DNA of 64,000 nt from Glossina fuscipes (taxonomy: Eukaryota > Arthropoda > Insecta > Diptera > Glossinidae): the NCBI RefSeq assembly GCF_014805625.2, contig NW_023998414.1, positions 20,093,406 through 20,157,405 of the forward strand. The letters are read 5' to 3'. This document shows, one piece after another, positions 12,873 to 25,510 of this stretch. A model generated the notes under the pieces. That model was given only the letters and a program-made list of their open reading frames with translations. It was not told the origin of the DNA and made no database searches. The position numbers were made by a program, and so were the translations under genes. Each line of letters begins with the position of its first letter. Within the stretch, counting starts at the first letter, position 1.

Positions 12873-15003
12873 TTAGCATATATGCATTGGACTCGCGTTT
12901 TAAAAACTGTACATATATATTAATTATTATTAATATAAAGTTACTTTCACAATTTATAATATTCATGCATGAAATTTCAAATCAATCTCAACATTATGCA
13001 TTGAAATGGCATTTAATTAATGCAGAAATGCGTTCGAGCAAAAACTCATGTAAATAATCCATGCACCTCGAAAACTGCCTTTGTCGAATATCTCGTTTAC
13101 TAACGCCGAGATTATCATTAATTTAAAATTTTCCTTGATAATGGCTAGCTTGGCGCTTGGTTGAGAAACGGCGAAAGCCAAATAGAAATTTGAAAAATGA
13201 ATAAAAATTTCCTTGCCTTGAAATTCATAAGCCGTTGACGACAATAAAGCGGGAGAGTCATCGAATGTAAAGAAAATGTAATCATGACTTTAACACCTTA
13301 TGTTAACTCCTTTAATTTATAAATGATTATTTAAAAATAATAGTGGATATATTAAAACGGTATCCACATGACAGACATGTCTTTGTTAGCGCCGCACCTC
13401 AGGTAGACACGCACAGGCAGTGGTTATTTGAATGTTCCCGAAACGATCGCTTCGATCAGGGATAAGATCAAGATGAGTTCAATGAGCGTTAAATAAGATA
13501 TAGATGCTAACTTAATCGTTTAGCCGACAATGCCGGCGGTCCTGGCGAATATATGAGTAGTAGATTTTCGATAATTGTCGGCTGGCTTTCCGAGCCAGTT
13601 TTAGTTACTCTTATATTTCGCGCGTCACAGCCATCACATTCTTAATCGATCAATGAATGTTTGCGACAAATTTCACCTTTCTATCTTCCATCAAGTTGAT
13701 AAGTTCTCATAAAAGTAAGTATATGCGAAACTTTCGTAAATCTAATGTTAATAAATTTCTTTTATCACGTTTGAGTAGCTTAAAAATCGCATTTCCAATC
13801 CTCTGCAAGCAATTAGTGTAATGCAGGCAAGTCGTATATAAATGCCAGCACAATGTTAAGGCTCTGAGCTGAGACGTCTTAAAAACTTATTAATCTTACT
13901 ATGTAATTGTGATAACTCTTGTACTTCAACGAATGAATACCTTATCTAGAAAGTTTATCTTATGTAAATTTGTGTTTAACAGGAAAACTTAAACAATTTT
14001 TGTTTAATAGGTATATATATATATATATATATATACTCAATGTATATACATAGTTATAAAAGAAACACACTTCAACACACAATACCAGTTACGAACTTTA
14101 TAGAATAAATGTCAGTACATACGGCGGATATGTGATATGTGCGAAAATAAAATTTGAACATCAGGTGGCTATAACAATAAACGTATGTGTGAAATATTTA
14201 CAACTACATGTACACGTTGTGTAAATAAATTTAATCAAAACCAAATATCAACACAAAAGCAACAACAAAAGAAAATTTTCAAACACTTTTCCACACCCTG
14301 GCAGTTAATACACTTATAAATGTGTATGATGACGACGATGGCAAAGTGTCGGTATTTTATAATAAATAAGTAGAGGAAGAGAAAACTTCTCTTACACTAA
14401 CTATGATGTGTGCAAAAAAAAGGCAACAAATTAACAAAAAAAAAAAAAAAAAAAAAAGAACAAAAAACTCTGAACATGACAGTGCTAGAAACCGTTGTAA
14501 AACAAAAGTTCGGGGTAATAGCTACAAAAGTACAGTGCAATCCAGTGCGGTGGTCATCATCAACGCAGTCAACACCGATGGGATCAAGGAAAAAATCAGT
14601 TAGTCACTTATTTGATGGTCAACTGAAAAAAAAAAAATAATAATAATAATAATAAATAAATAATAATAGTAATAAATAAATAAATAAACCAACAAAACTT
14701 ACAAAAACAATAAAACAAACATACAGGAGAGAAAATAAAAGGAGAAAAAAAAAAGTGCACAAACAGTATGCAATCAAACGAAATCCGCAAAATTCTAAAC
14801 TAACTTCCGTTTAGTACTTGCCTTGCCACTGTATTGTTATATAAACAAGCTTTATGCACATCCAAGCGTACAGTTAGATGTTTGTCTGTTTACGAATGTA
14901 CGAAAATCTATACATGTTGGTTGATGTATATGTGTATATATATATATATATATGTATGCATTCCATGTATAAGTGGGTGTGTGTGTATATGTATGCGCGC
15001 GTG

Positions 15004-15036
<33 letters not shown>

Positions 15037-15327
15037 ATGTGCGTGTTATTTCACAAATGTACACACACTTTACTCAAACACGCCTTTAACACTCCAACAC
15101 ATAGTTCATAGTATACCCTTTGCACATTATTCCACTGTACAAAAACATAAAAATAACAAAACCTATGGATTTTGGAAATTGAATTTGAATGTTAATTAAA
15201 TTTTCGGATTTTGGTGTTATTTAATTTGTTGGTTGGCCCAATAGTGCAACAGTCAGTGTGAATCACTTCATGTACATACGTATATAGGGTTTCTCGTTTA
15301 ACCTAAAAAAAAAAGAAAAAAAAAAAT

Positions 15328-15360
<33 letters not shown>

Positions 15361-16420
15361 GAATAAAAAAGGAAACCAAACTTAGCAACCGACTAATCAA
15401 GCGACAAACCAACTGACAGCGAGTGGATCAAGCACAGCATCAACAGTTAACTTACTGAGTTTATGCGTATGCATTAGTTGTGTGAACATTAATTTATCAC
15501 TATATGTAAATTTTTATTTGTCTGCCTTCAACTTCGTCTATTCATTCATTCGTCCGTCCTCGTATGTCTGTCCAACCATCTATTCATAATATAAGTATAT
15601 TTGTTTGCGGATTTACTTTAATTTCCATTCACAAAATATTCGTTTACAACATTTTTTTTGTTTTTTTCTTCTTTTTTTTGTTTTTTTTTTCAAAACAGCA
15701 GTCCTGCAAATATATATATGCAATATATATTTAATAATGGGTCGGACAGAGATAGCAACGGATAAAGTTAAAGCAGTGATTTGCTGTGTTTTTATTTAAA
15801 TTCAACTTAATAAATTTGTACAACCGAATTCAGCTTTTTAATACGCAAAACCAATGTGAAAAGGTGTACAAAGCCGCTTTTACTATTACGATTACAGTAT
15901 GGGTTTTGCATATGCATGTATGCGTATATTATCCTATATAGGGATATGTATGGTAAAAGTTCCTGTGGGATATGGTTTGTGATTTCCTACCATAATGTGG
16001 GCATTTAAAAATTAATACATGGAGAAGTGAAAAAACGGCACGAAATTGTTGATTCCGTTATATCCGTACATTATGACGATGATAAAATTTTATATGGAAT
16101 AATATAATAATTTTAAAAATTCCATATTCTTTAAAGCAGCTTAAGAAAATACGTAATAAAATTAACAAAATTTTGTAACAAACGTTACAACGTAGTTCAC
16201 GAATATGTATATTTTGCGTTTATAACTGAAAACATGTAACGACAAACCTACGAAAAATGTAGACAAAAAACAAGCTACAAAAATTTTATTTCAATATTTA
16301 GATATGGCAAAGTATTTTGCTAATTGTGCTAAAGTGTATTTAGTGACATCTCTTACTAGCTGTTAGTTTTGGCTTTTACCCCAACCAATAAGTGTTTGAA
16401 CAAAATTTTATACAAGTTTT
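11996..16420. other. AT-rich unique DNA with microsatellites and one GC-richer patch
   Basis: No gene found. TA tracts lie at about 12839-12868, 14011-14034, 14934-14953, 15003-15024 and 15330-15350; a poly-A run at about 14437-14458 and a long AAT/AAAT tract at about 14637-14690. The stretch 13380-13640 is GC-richer and non-repetitive, with GATA-like motifs (GGGATAAGATC) and a 6-bp stem-loop (CTGGCT 13582-13587, AGCCAG 13593-13598); it is a candidate regulatory element only by composition. Open frames over 14834-15199 are microsatellite-driven. Confidence 0.5.
14637..14690. repeat. (AAT)n/(AAAT)n microsatellite
   Basis: TAA/AAT units grading into AAAT units. Confidence 0.93.
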
Positions 16421-17462
16421 TGTTAGAGATGTGCTATGTGGGCCCAAAGTCGTCCCTCGTTTTGGCTTCACGGGTTCCCCGTCTCTGGCTGGGGAGAGAG
16501 GAGTGCTAGAGAGTAAGATTGAAGAAGAGTAGGATAGGCGCAGTATAAGAATAGGATAGACATAGGATGAAAACAGATTAAGATAGATGTCTCCGAGGGT
16601 TTAACGTGGGTACACTACCGTGAAAGTTTAACCCCACGGTGCCCGATGGCACACGGAATGTGAAACACTCGAACTCCCCGAGGTTAAAAATCCTCGCAAC
16701 ATACGGTGCCGAAGTCGGCGCACACGTTGCCATGAGGAATACTAAGTCCCCGAGTGCCAGACGAGATACGTTATGGTCGCATCTCCCCTCTGGTGAGGGC
16801 GAGGCCTACCTAAAACCTCTGCCTTTCTGTGGGTAAGGCACCCGGTTGCAATGCAACTCCACACCGAGCAAGAAGCTCTTCCCGCGATTTTTGGGCCAAC
16901 CACAGCCACCACGAAACTCCCGCTATGGGCCGTTCACATTGTCAGGCCAAAGCTAGAGGAAGTGCTTTGGGGGCTCCTGACGCCCGTGGTACCGGAATTG
17001 AGGAGAAAATTTGGAAAATAATTTAGTCTCCGGTCGGACTTTCTAGGTCCCATAAGACCCGCACTCGGTATGAGATAGTCATTTGAAGGAAAACCAGTCT
17101 ATACCATGCGCATGGGCATGGTATTCTCACTGGGCGGAGTGAGGCCAGATTAAGATAGAGTAGAAATAGATTAAGATAGGATAAGAATAGAATAGGCCCG
17201 ATAATCGTAGGATAAGGATAGGTTCAGTTAGTTGAGTTTGAGTCGCCGACTAATGAAGTTCAGTTTTAGTCGTAGATTTGTAGAGACGCGTTTGAAAGGA
17301 AAGTGTAATAAGAGAAATAGAAAATAAAGGTCCCTGCAAAATACAAATTTCTTGTGCGTTTCCATTGCCCTGGGTCGCTGAGCTGCCCCAGCCATTAGGG
17401 AAGGGACGGAAACGTCCTCACAGTGCATATATTGGATGTATATATGGGCGGATGGTAACCCA
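16421..17462. mobile_element. Candidate solo LTR of a Ty3/gypsy-like retrotransposon
   Basis: A block of about 1.04 kb, clearly richer in GC than its surroundings and without a long open frame. It starts TGTTAG and ends GTAACCCA, so it has the TG...CA ends of an LTR, and is flanked by TTTT on both sides (16417-16420 and 17463-17466), compatible with a 4-bp target duplication but low in information. Near the right end are initiator-like TCAGTT motifs (about 17224 and 17260) and an AATAAA signal near 17322, in the order expected for U3-R-U5. Blocks of AAGATAGGATA-type minisatellite lie at about 16506-16590 and 17149-17225 inside it, sharing GATTAAGATAG. A 9-bp stem-loop is present (ATACCATGC 17101-17109, GCATGGTAT 17116-17124). 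No internal retroviral-type genes adjoin it. Alternatives are a LINE 3' region or an unclassified repeat. Confidence 0.4.
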
Positions 17463-18635
17463 TTTTCACATCCGATCTATGAATAGCAACTAAACATATA
17501 ACATCAACTTACTCTATCTTTTCTTGTCTTCGCGAATATTGCAATTGTAGCTCATAGACGGACAAACGGAGCAAATAAACAGATAGGCGAACAACTAAAC
17601 TGGAGATCGTGCAGCAAACAGATGGACATGCAGACAAGCATTGTACGCTAATCAAGAATATATAACAAAGTCAGGAGATACGAATAGGATCAATTTGTCT
17701 GCATGAGTAACCGAAGAAGATTCGCAACTACGAAATCAATGTTCCGCGAGTTCAAATCTCAAGTGCGGTAGATTTTACTTTGGACGACTGGGGACATAGC
17801 CACCAGCCTTACACCTATTCTCGGTTCCTTTCCTCAATTTCTTTTGGATCAGCAACGTGTTACACATATATAAGAGATATCTGCGTGAGAGTGATTGCTC
17901 ATACTAAAAAGAAAAAAAGAAAGAAGGAGTGAATTTAGCAAGAAATTTATAGCATCTTGATACGAATTGTGAATAGTCGCCGAACTTGACTGTTTTCGTG
18001 GTAAACGCTTTAATAAATAATATACATTAGTTACACGAAGTTTTAACCTATATATGCTATAGATAAATGATCGACATTGAGGCTATTCCTTTAAGTTGGC
18101 TTCTTATCGCTCTCAATCTACCATCTAGAAACCTATTTTGCAAGCTTCCAGCTTCCCAGCCCCCTTTACCCATATTGATAATTCTACAAATTTCAATGAA
18201 CGAACTACGCAGTACGTTGCTCTATTGCAATAAATTCGACAGGATGGCGCCGGTGGTGATCGAGAGTATATATGCACACCTGCAATGTTTGATGCGTACT
18301 TCTTTGCATGTCGACAAGACCAGATCGAAATTGCGATATTCATTCTAGATTGAATTTTTGATAATGTTCGCATGTCTATTTGTCTGTCGTTTTTTGTTGG
18401 TACAGTTACGGTTGCAAAAATTCATATAAAATAAAGAGCTGAGACTTGACATACATAACACGTTTTTAGTTTATAGCCATGCAGTGGGCGCATAACGACC
18501 ATCATACCGTAGATTACGGGTAGAACGATCTATGAATGATAGCAAAACATAGTAATATTGATCCAGTGATCTGGACTCAGTTGCAGGGCATAACAAATTG
18601 TCCCAAAAGATATTTAATTGTCTTACACTTGTTAA

Positions 18636-18673
<38 letters not shown>

Positions 18674-20399
18674 AATTTTTTTATGCAAAACTCTCTTTAA
18701 AATTTAACACGTTGTTTTCAATGCTTCTGTAGCGAGTGAGATCTATTATTAAAAAAAAGTGCTAGGATATGCAAAAAATACCATTCTATGACTGCCGTTA
18801 GATCTCTTTTGAATACAAGTCGGTTTCCTTTCATGGTACGTGACAAATTTTTTACTTTTTTGGATTCTCTCTCCCACTGCTTCTGTTCCTGGCATGTATC
18901 GTACGTAACACTGTCAACACATTTTTTTTTGTTTTTTTTTTTTTTTAGTTCATTATAACTTTGCTATTCAGATAGCTGTCAGGCATATTTTTGGTTAGCA
19001 TTCAACAAAAGCTACATGCGTTTTAAGTTTACGTCGCATTTAAAAATTACCTTTAACATCAAGTCACCATTATATTACTTTCACACTAGATTACTTTTCG
19101 TGTAACGTTTACTCGTGTCTCGGGGGTTACTAATTGCTCTTTAATACATGCGGAATGAAATAATTAAGCAAAATGTGTCAGAGAGATTTTTCCGAAACAC
19201 CTACCTGCCGCGTCAATTGTTTCGTAGACATTTTACTTGAATTTTCGAATATCATAAGCCGTCATCAAGAATATACGAGAAGGATTAAAATCAGTCGTCC
19301 ATAACTAGACTGTCAAACTTTAACCATCAGAAGTCGGCCAAAGCGAAAAACCGTATAATTAAAAATCATTCTTTGACTTTTTGCCGCCAACGACACAAAC
19401 ACTTTCAATTGCCAACCGAAACAGAATTATTGAAGTGACTAAACATACAAGAGACTTTTGCAAACTAAATATGATTGATATCAATGCCATTTTTTCGTAA
19501 AGCTGCCAAACATATCAGTGAATGAATTGAAATCATTTTACTATCAATTTTATGCATTGTGGTATTAAATTTATATCAATCGTGAGTTACTCGCGGCATC
19601 TCTTACCATACGATTGATTTCACCGTGTATCAATCACTCAAATAACTACATATCTTCAATTCTCCATTCATTCGCCTTATTTTTCCGCGTACACTGAAAT
19701 ATTGGATTGTGTGATAAAACAATCTTGCCTAGCAAGACAAAGAAAAAGAATTTTCATTTTCAAAATCACTGTTTGTTGAACAACAACTATTTTCACTTCG
19801 TTGCAAGCTCTTTTATCAAAGTTTATGATAACCCAAATCCTGATAATCCGAATAATAACTCTAAAGTGAACGTTTCACCAATCAAGGTTTCGAAAAAAAA
19901 TGCTACTTTTATATGTGTACACATTGCTGGCATTTAACAGTGTGCTACGTTATCATATGCAAAAAAGATTTTTACAGATATATATATATATATATATATA
20001 TAGCTTATATTTGAGAGTGTGTTATCCTTAAGCAATTGTCAATTTTTCAAACACAATAGTAAATCAGATCACCCCTTTCACTGAAGTGCATTTAAAAAAT
20101 TCTGTCCAAATTTTACAAAATTCATTTTTATATGACACTACTATAATATCATAGGTCAATTTCCATTACTACTTGTTAAAAACTGAATCTTTTCCTGTCC
20201 TACAAAGGATCAATTTTCGTGAGAATCGTTGTTAGGGTAGGATACAAAAAATAGGCCACGATTGTCCAAATTTGGCACAATTGATTTTTTCGTGTTAAAT
20301 TACTATTATGATATAATTTTCATCGTCAAGCATTGAAAACTATGCCTTTTTATCGTATGACCTTCAGTTCTCGCTTTATGAGAGGGGGTTCAAAAATTT
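17463..20399. other. AT-rich unique DNA
   Basis: No gene recognised. A long poly-A run sits at 18639-18672, poly-T-rich sequence at about 18922-18947, and a TA tract at about 19978-20002. Near 17740-17760 the string GAGTTCAAATCTC resembles a pol III B box, but no clear A box or cloverleaf goes with it. Two opposite open frames at about 18067-18373 overlap each other and show no family resemblance. Confidence 0.5.
18639..18672. repeat. poly-A run
   Basis: Thirty-four consecutive A residues, without an identifiable retroposon body upstream. Confidence 0.97.
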
Positions 20400-20612
20400 C
20401 CCTAGACGATTTTAAAATGCCTAAATACTACTACTTAGCCACTTTCGGCGAGAAATTTGGAAAATTGCGGTTTTTTTCCATATAACGACTTTTCGGTATA
20501 GGGCGTTATATGGGAAGTGGTTAAAAAAACTGGGTCGAACCGAACCATTTTCAATAGAGTTTGTCTCTGGGGCGAAAACACGTCACTGTAGCCACCAAGT
20601 TTCATTAAAATA
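20400..20612 (+). repeat. Dispersed repeat family, copy B
   Basis: Shows GCGTTATATGGGAAGTGGTT, then CGAACCATTTTCAATAGAG, then GGCGAAAACACGTCACTGTAG and AAGTTTCATTAAAATA. It shares these ordered blocks with copies C, D and E (E inverted). Its right side stops where the mariner remnant begins, so the rest of the repeat, including the GACGGACA tail, is absent here. The left limit is uncertain. Confidence 0.7.
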
Positions 20613-21100
20613 TTAGTTTGGGGAAAAAGAAATCCATTATTTTTATATGAAATTCAGGACTTTATTTAACATGCTTCGGATTGTCCGATTTGGGTAAAAT
20701 ATGCACCGTTTTGTTGTATGATTTGTTGCCATTTTAAAGGTAACTTCAAAATCTCTCTCTCATGGAAGTCCTGGTCTCTATTTGATGAAAAAGATGATAA
20801 TCGCTTGGTGCCAAGTCCGGACTGTATGGCGGATGCATTAAAACTTCCCAACCAAGCTCCCGAAGTTTCTCGCGAGTCACTGTAAATGTGTGTGGCCTAG
20901 CGTTGTCCTGGTGGAACACGACACCTCTCCTGTTGGCCAATTCTGGCCGTTTCTGGTCAATCGCTATCTTCAAACGGTCCAGTTGTTGACAGTAGAGATC
21001 AGAATTTAGCGTTTGGCCATATGGAAGCAACTCATAATAAATATTCCCTTTTTTTTCGAAAATCTCATACCAAGTCACACGTAACTTGTTAAGTGTCTAT
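20613..21100 (-). mobile_element. Mariner transposon remnant a (C-terminal half of transposase)
   Basis: Minus strand. The 110-codon open segment at 20746-21078 holds YELLPYGQTLNSDLYCQQL, then HQDNARPHT and, 34 residues after that Asp, the PPYSPDLAPSDYHLF box; this is the D34D spacing diagnostic of mariner, and the Asp that marks it is present. The first catalytic Asp and the whole DNA-binding domain are missing. Downstream, around 20666-20760, the C-terminal segment ILKLPLKWQQIIQQNGAYF is joined to the D34D part by a frameshift and a deletion of roughly 30 codons compared with relatives. The 3' end of the element lies at about 20613, just after TA, where TTAGTTTGGGGAAAAAG looks like a terminal repeat. 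The 5' half is cut off near 21100 at the (CT)n tract and gap. Inactive. Confidence 0.85.
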
Positions 21101-21110
21101 TAGTTGTAAT

Positions 21111-21111
<1 letters not shown>

Positions 21112-21159
<48 letters not shown>

Positions 21160-21169
21160 NNNNNNNNNN

Positions 21170-21217
<48 letters not shown>
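21112..21217. repeat. (CT)n microsatellite interrupted by the gap
   Basis: CT units on both sides of ten Ns (21160-21169), followed by (TG)n at 21218-21236. The true length of the tract is unknown. Arg-Glu or Ser-Leu repeat frames here are not genes. Confidence 0.97.
21160..21169. other. Assembly gap (10 N)
   Basis: Ten unresolved bases inside a (CT)n tract, most likely an assembly break caused by the microsatellite. Confidence 1.
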
Positions 21218-21219
<2 letters not shown>

Positions 21220-21236
21220 TGTGTGTGTGTGTGTGT

Positions 21237-22275
21237 AAACAAAGGAATGATTTCTCCTTCCTTCATCCGTTTCACTTACTTCATTTGAAATAACCTTTAA
21301 TTAAGGATTCATCTATCATAATTAATATTAATTTATTAATATGTATGATGTGAGAGACTTGATGTGTATTTAAATTTATTATGATATTATAATTTTCCTC
21401 GATTTTGCTTATGCTTGTTTGGTTTAAATCTTGTCTGTTTTCATTTATTTAAAAGTTTGCAATATTCAATACTCAATTGAATTGTATTTGAGCTGCATTC
21501 CTTATCATTTTCATTTTTGATAGATACATAGAGAAGACATGAAAACAATTTCGAGAACAATAATTCCAAGACATAAAATGAATTTACTTGAAACAAATTG
21601 AACATTGAATGAAGAAATGACAACACGCACTAGAGTAGAGATGATTGGACAACAACATCAAATAACTATGTTTGTCTTCATTACTTTGCTGTATTCTGAA
21701 GGCATCGAACATACCAATGCATGGAACGACTGACCGACCTACTGTCGTATACCAGGACATACCTTCATACAAATGTATTTCGCATTAATGGTTATTTATA
21801 CAAAGAATGAAGAAAAGCAAAAAAAAAAAAAAAAAGAAGAAGAAAATACAGAGAGAAAATAACTTGATAAACAGACAAATGAATGATGTTGCGTAAACGA
21901 ATACACAAACAACAATAACAGCAACAACAATAACAAGAATACTCATTGAAATTGATGCCTTTTTTCGTCTTTCTTTTTGTATTGCAAATAATTTCATTTT
22001 CATTTACAAAGCAGACGTATACACTGTACTTTGTACGTTAGCACGGGACCAATGCGAACAAGTCAACAAATAAATACAAAAACGAAGCAGAACGACAGGC
22101 AAATTGAACAAGACCATCACATAGCCGTGATCCTAAATAGAGAAGTAGTTGTAATAATACGATTATGGCGACAAATTCTTACCTGTTGGTCATAAAATAA
22201 ATCCTCTGAATATTGTGTTAAGAAAGTCAGTAATGTCATGGAAAATAAAATCGCAAAAAACGTACTTCTACTACC

Positions 22276-22307
<32 letters not shown>

Positions 22308-23139
22308 AACACATAAACGAAATGAACGCTTAATGAAACTGTTTCTGAAGATTGATGGCAAAAATTAATTTTTGTTTATCACTCACTCACTTGGCCGAGC
22401 ATCGAAGCGGCTATATTCACATTGAATTGAATTGAAACTTCGATCCTTTGCACTTTAGATGACTGACTATATATATGTAAGCAAATTATGCTTTCTGCAA
22501 GTTGTGTGTGCGTTGTCAATTGGCCGCTCTGACGAACAGACAAATGATTAAGCAGATAGAAAGTGAACGGAAATGACCGGGAAAAGACAAAGAAAGAGAC
22601 ACATAAACAATGACAACTGAAAAATACGTAACTGAATTAAGAGGCGTATAGATTAAAAAAGAAACAGAAATATGAGATGAAAGCACAGACGAACGGATGG
22701 ATAAAAGTGCAGCTTAAGAAAGTGACTTGAGAGCGCGTACACTTCTGGGCTCTTTCCAGCCTGAAAACTTTATGCCATCCTAGTCAAAAGCGAATTTATT
22801 CTTCGCTATTATGCCAATTTAGTATGCATTCCTCTAACAATTATCTATCGTACAGTAATCGTATAACAAAAGGATACCTTTTTACAAGAATCGTCAAGTC
22901 GTGGAAATTCTATTGTTACTTGCGAAGTTATAGCAAAGGTAAGGAAATTGTCTAAGCTATAATGGTCGATTATGTCGCCATACAAACATGAGTTTTAAGG
23001 AAACATCGACATTCATTAGCTTTTAAAATCATTTTGGAAAAGTGTTTAAACCCTTCTGAGAACACAAGTAAGTAAGTGAGACGATGTGATTTCGAAAGTA
23101 TGTGACTTAGTTGGCCACAAGCGCTTAGGTTTTTCAAAC
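21237..23139. other. AT-rich unique DNA
   Basis: No gene recognised. Poly-A runs lie at about 21820-21837 and 22276-22302. The stretch 22500-22720 is purine-rich with many GACAGA/AAAGAAAGAGAC-type words, a mild composition bias. Nothing resembles a known transposon. Confidence 0.5.
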
Positions 23140-23450
23140 GGCATTGTTTCGTAGTTCAGTAGCGTAATTTGAAAGACCGCCCTCAGAAGGTATTCTGTTT
23201 AGTTCGATTGTATCTGACGAGAAACACCTGTCGCTCCGGGAGTTCTTCAGGATAGCCATCTAGGTCTGCACTTGTTTGTGTTGCTTTTTAACGACTTTCC
23301 TACGTATGTTCAACATTCTCGATGATCCTGTCCTTTCATTTAACAGATGAAACTTGTTTGCTTCAGAGTGGCGTAGAAGATTTGCTCTCTTGGTGTTCGG
23401 TCAATGGCGTGTCTCCCAATTTAAATTAAATGCAAGAAATGCACACATAC
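23140..23450 (+). mobile_element. Jockey/CR1-type LINE reverse-transcriptase remnant
   Basis: Plus strand. Around 23224-23320 one frame reads TPVAPGVLQDSHLG then LHLFVLLFNDFPTYVQHS, the decayed counterpart of SGVPQGSHLGP...INDLPSVV in the better-preserved LINE at 42.2-43.7 kb. Around 23345-23430 another frame reads DETCLLQSGVEDLLSWCSVNG, the counterpart of the YADD and WCSLN region; the two catalytic Asp of YADD are not both recognisable. A stop and a frameshift lie between the two pieces. It is related to, but clearly diverged from, the 42-44 kb copies. No 3' UTR or tail could be identified. Confidence 0.75.
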
Positions 23451-25130
23451 TTACGAACTGTTACATTAATGAGTATACAATCGAAAATTTTACAAGATTT
23501 CAAGTTTTAAGAGTAGCATGTAGCATTCTAAACATACATACTGATACTTCTTTAAACAAGGCTTAATTTCTTCTCGGGTTTGTCAAGACTTCACACATTC
23601 ATATGCTTTCATACGTTTATGTACTTAGAGTAAATTAGTAAAGCCGCTTGTAGAGTACTCAATTATTGTGTCCTCAGCAAGCGTTATAAACATTATATTA
23701 ACCTCATATATTGAGTCAACATAACTTCTTAATATATATATATATATATATGCATTACGTGGATTAAAGTGAAACTTCTCGTGGGATTTTATCGATTTTA
23801 TTTATGGTCAAATTACTATTTTATTATATGTAACATTTTAAGCCATGCAACATTTTAACTTCTATTACTTTGCATATATGTACTGTGCCCCGGCACTGCT
23901 AATGATGCTGCAAAATATTTTTGTGTTTCATTTTTATGCTCTTCTTAATTTTAAAAAATAATTGTAATCTTTAAATTCATAGTGTCACCTGCTTTATTTA
24001 TCTGAAGCTTAAGCGAGCAGTCGCATTGAAAGTATTGAAATAAATTAAAGCGAAGCTTATCCGCATATTATTACAGCAAAGTGAATGATTAAAACAAAAG
24101 AATTTCAAAAATTAAAAGAAATTCTTTTTCATATCAAAAGGTAACATAAGGAAGGCACTGTTGTATCATTTTATTTCTTACTCTCATTATAAATATTTTT
24201 CATATTTCATATTTTCGCTTACATTAAAGCGTATCAAATAAAATAAATTGCAATAAAGTCGTCAAAAGTACGGGGATAGCGTAAAAAACTTTAATAAAAA
24301 AATATAAAAGAATATTATATAAATAGTAACTTTAATCTACGGATCCCCGCAAATTCGAAAAAACTTTTACTCTATTAGAAAAAAAATTAAATTTTAGAAA
24401 TATATTAAAAGGCAAAAAAAAAGAAAAAAAATAAAATAAAATAAAGAAACCATCTTAATAGAACAACACGGGGAAGAACAACAGCAACAGCTTCAAAACT
24501 CCTTACAACATTATACACAAAAATGTTGTTTATTATTGTGTCGCAAAGAGATACATCGACCAGTACACCTGTGTTGAGTTGGTATACAAGTAGCTTGGGT
24601 ATTTGCTATATAAGAAATAAATAATAAAGCAAAATAGTTATTTAGTCCGTAAGACGAATTTCGGACACCTAACCATTAGTAAATCAATACGAATCCGATT
24701 ACTGATCCGTACGAGCTTTAAGCAAATATAAATATTATATAAAGAAAAGAGATTTTAGATTTGCGTCTTAGACTTTATTTTATGGAGAACGTTCGAAATC
24801 ATTTCAAGGATTATGTGCTTCCGTGCTTCAGATGCTGCCTCTACCTAAGATTAATTTGGCTAAATGGAGTTGAAACTCGTCCATGCATAAACATACAGAA
24901 AAAAACATACAAATGCATGACAAAACTAGTATACCAACCATCCCCGATGAGCGACTATATATATGCATATAAACAAGCGCTGTCCTCGCTTTTACCTTCC
25001 CTTCTCCATGAAATACTTGTTTTTCGGGAATTATGTTGGGACACACAAATTTATTGTCTGTATTAAATTTCTTTGCTCTTTTTGTTTAATTTTAAAAACT
25101 TTTTTCATTTCATTTTTTTCTCTTTTTGTC

Positions 25131-25169
25131 TTTTTTTTTTTTTTCTTCTTCTTCTTCTTCTTCTTCTTC
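25131..25169. repeat. poly-T / (TTC)n microsatellite
   Basis: Fourteen T followed by eight TTC/CTT units. The Phe-rich frame through it is not a gene. Confidence 0.95.
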
Positions 25170-25465
25170 GTCTTGCTACTTATAAATATTCTTCTTGTAC
25201 GGACATGCATATAATGAAAGTTTAGGAGATATTTGCTCTATTTACCTTCTTTCCTTTGAAATAAAGTATAAAGACTTATTGCACAGATTATTTCGGAAAA
25301 AGGGAAATTTATAAGAACGGTAAATATTTAGTGTAAAAAATGTAAAATGCGATGTATTTTTTCTTTGTGAATAATTCTTACATCAACTAATAGCGAATGC
25401 TTTCGTTTTCTCATACCATCTGCAACAGTTAAGACGGCCTGAGAATGAGTGCATGAACGTAAAAC

Positions 25466-25510
<45 letters not shown>

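Noticed and set aside
14834..15199. 121-codon Cys/Tyr/Ile-rich open frame
   Set aside because: Runs through several TA and TG microsatellites; overlapping frames on both strands are equally open.
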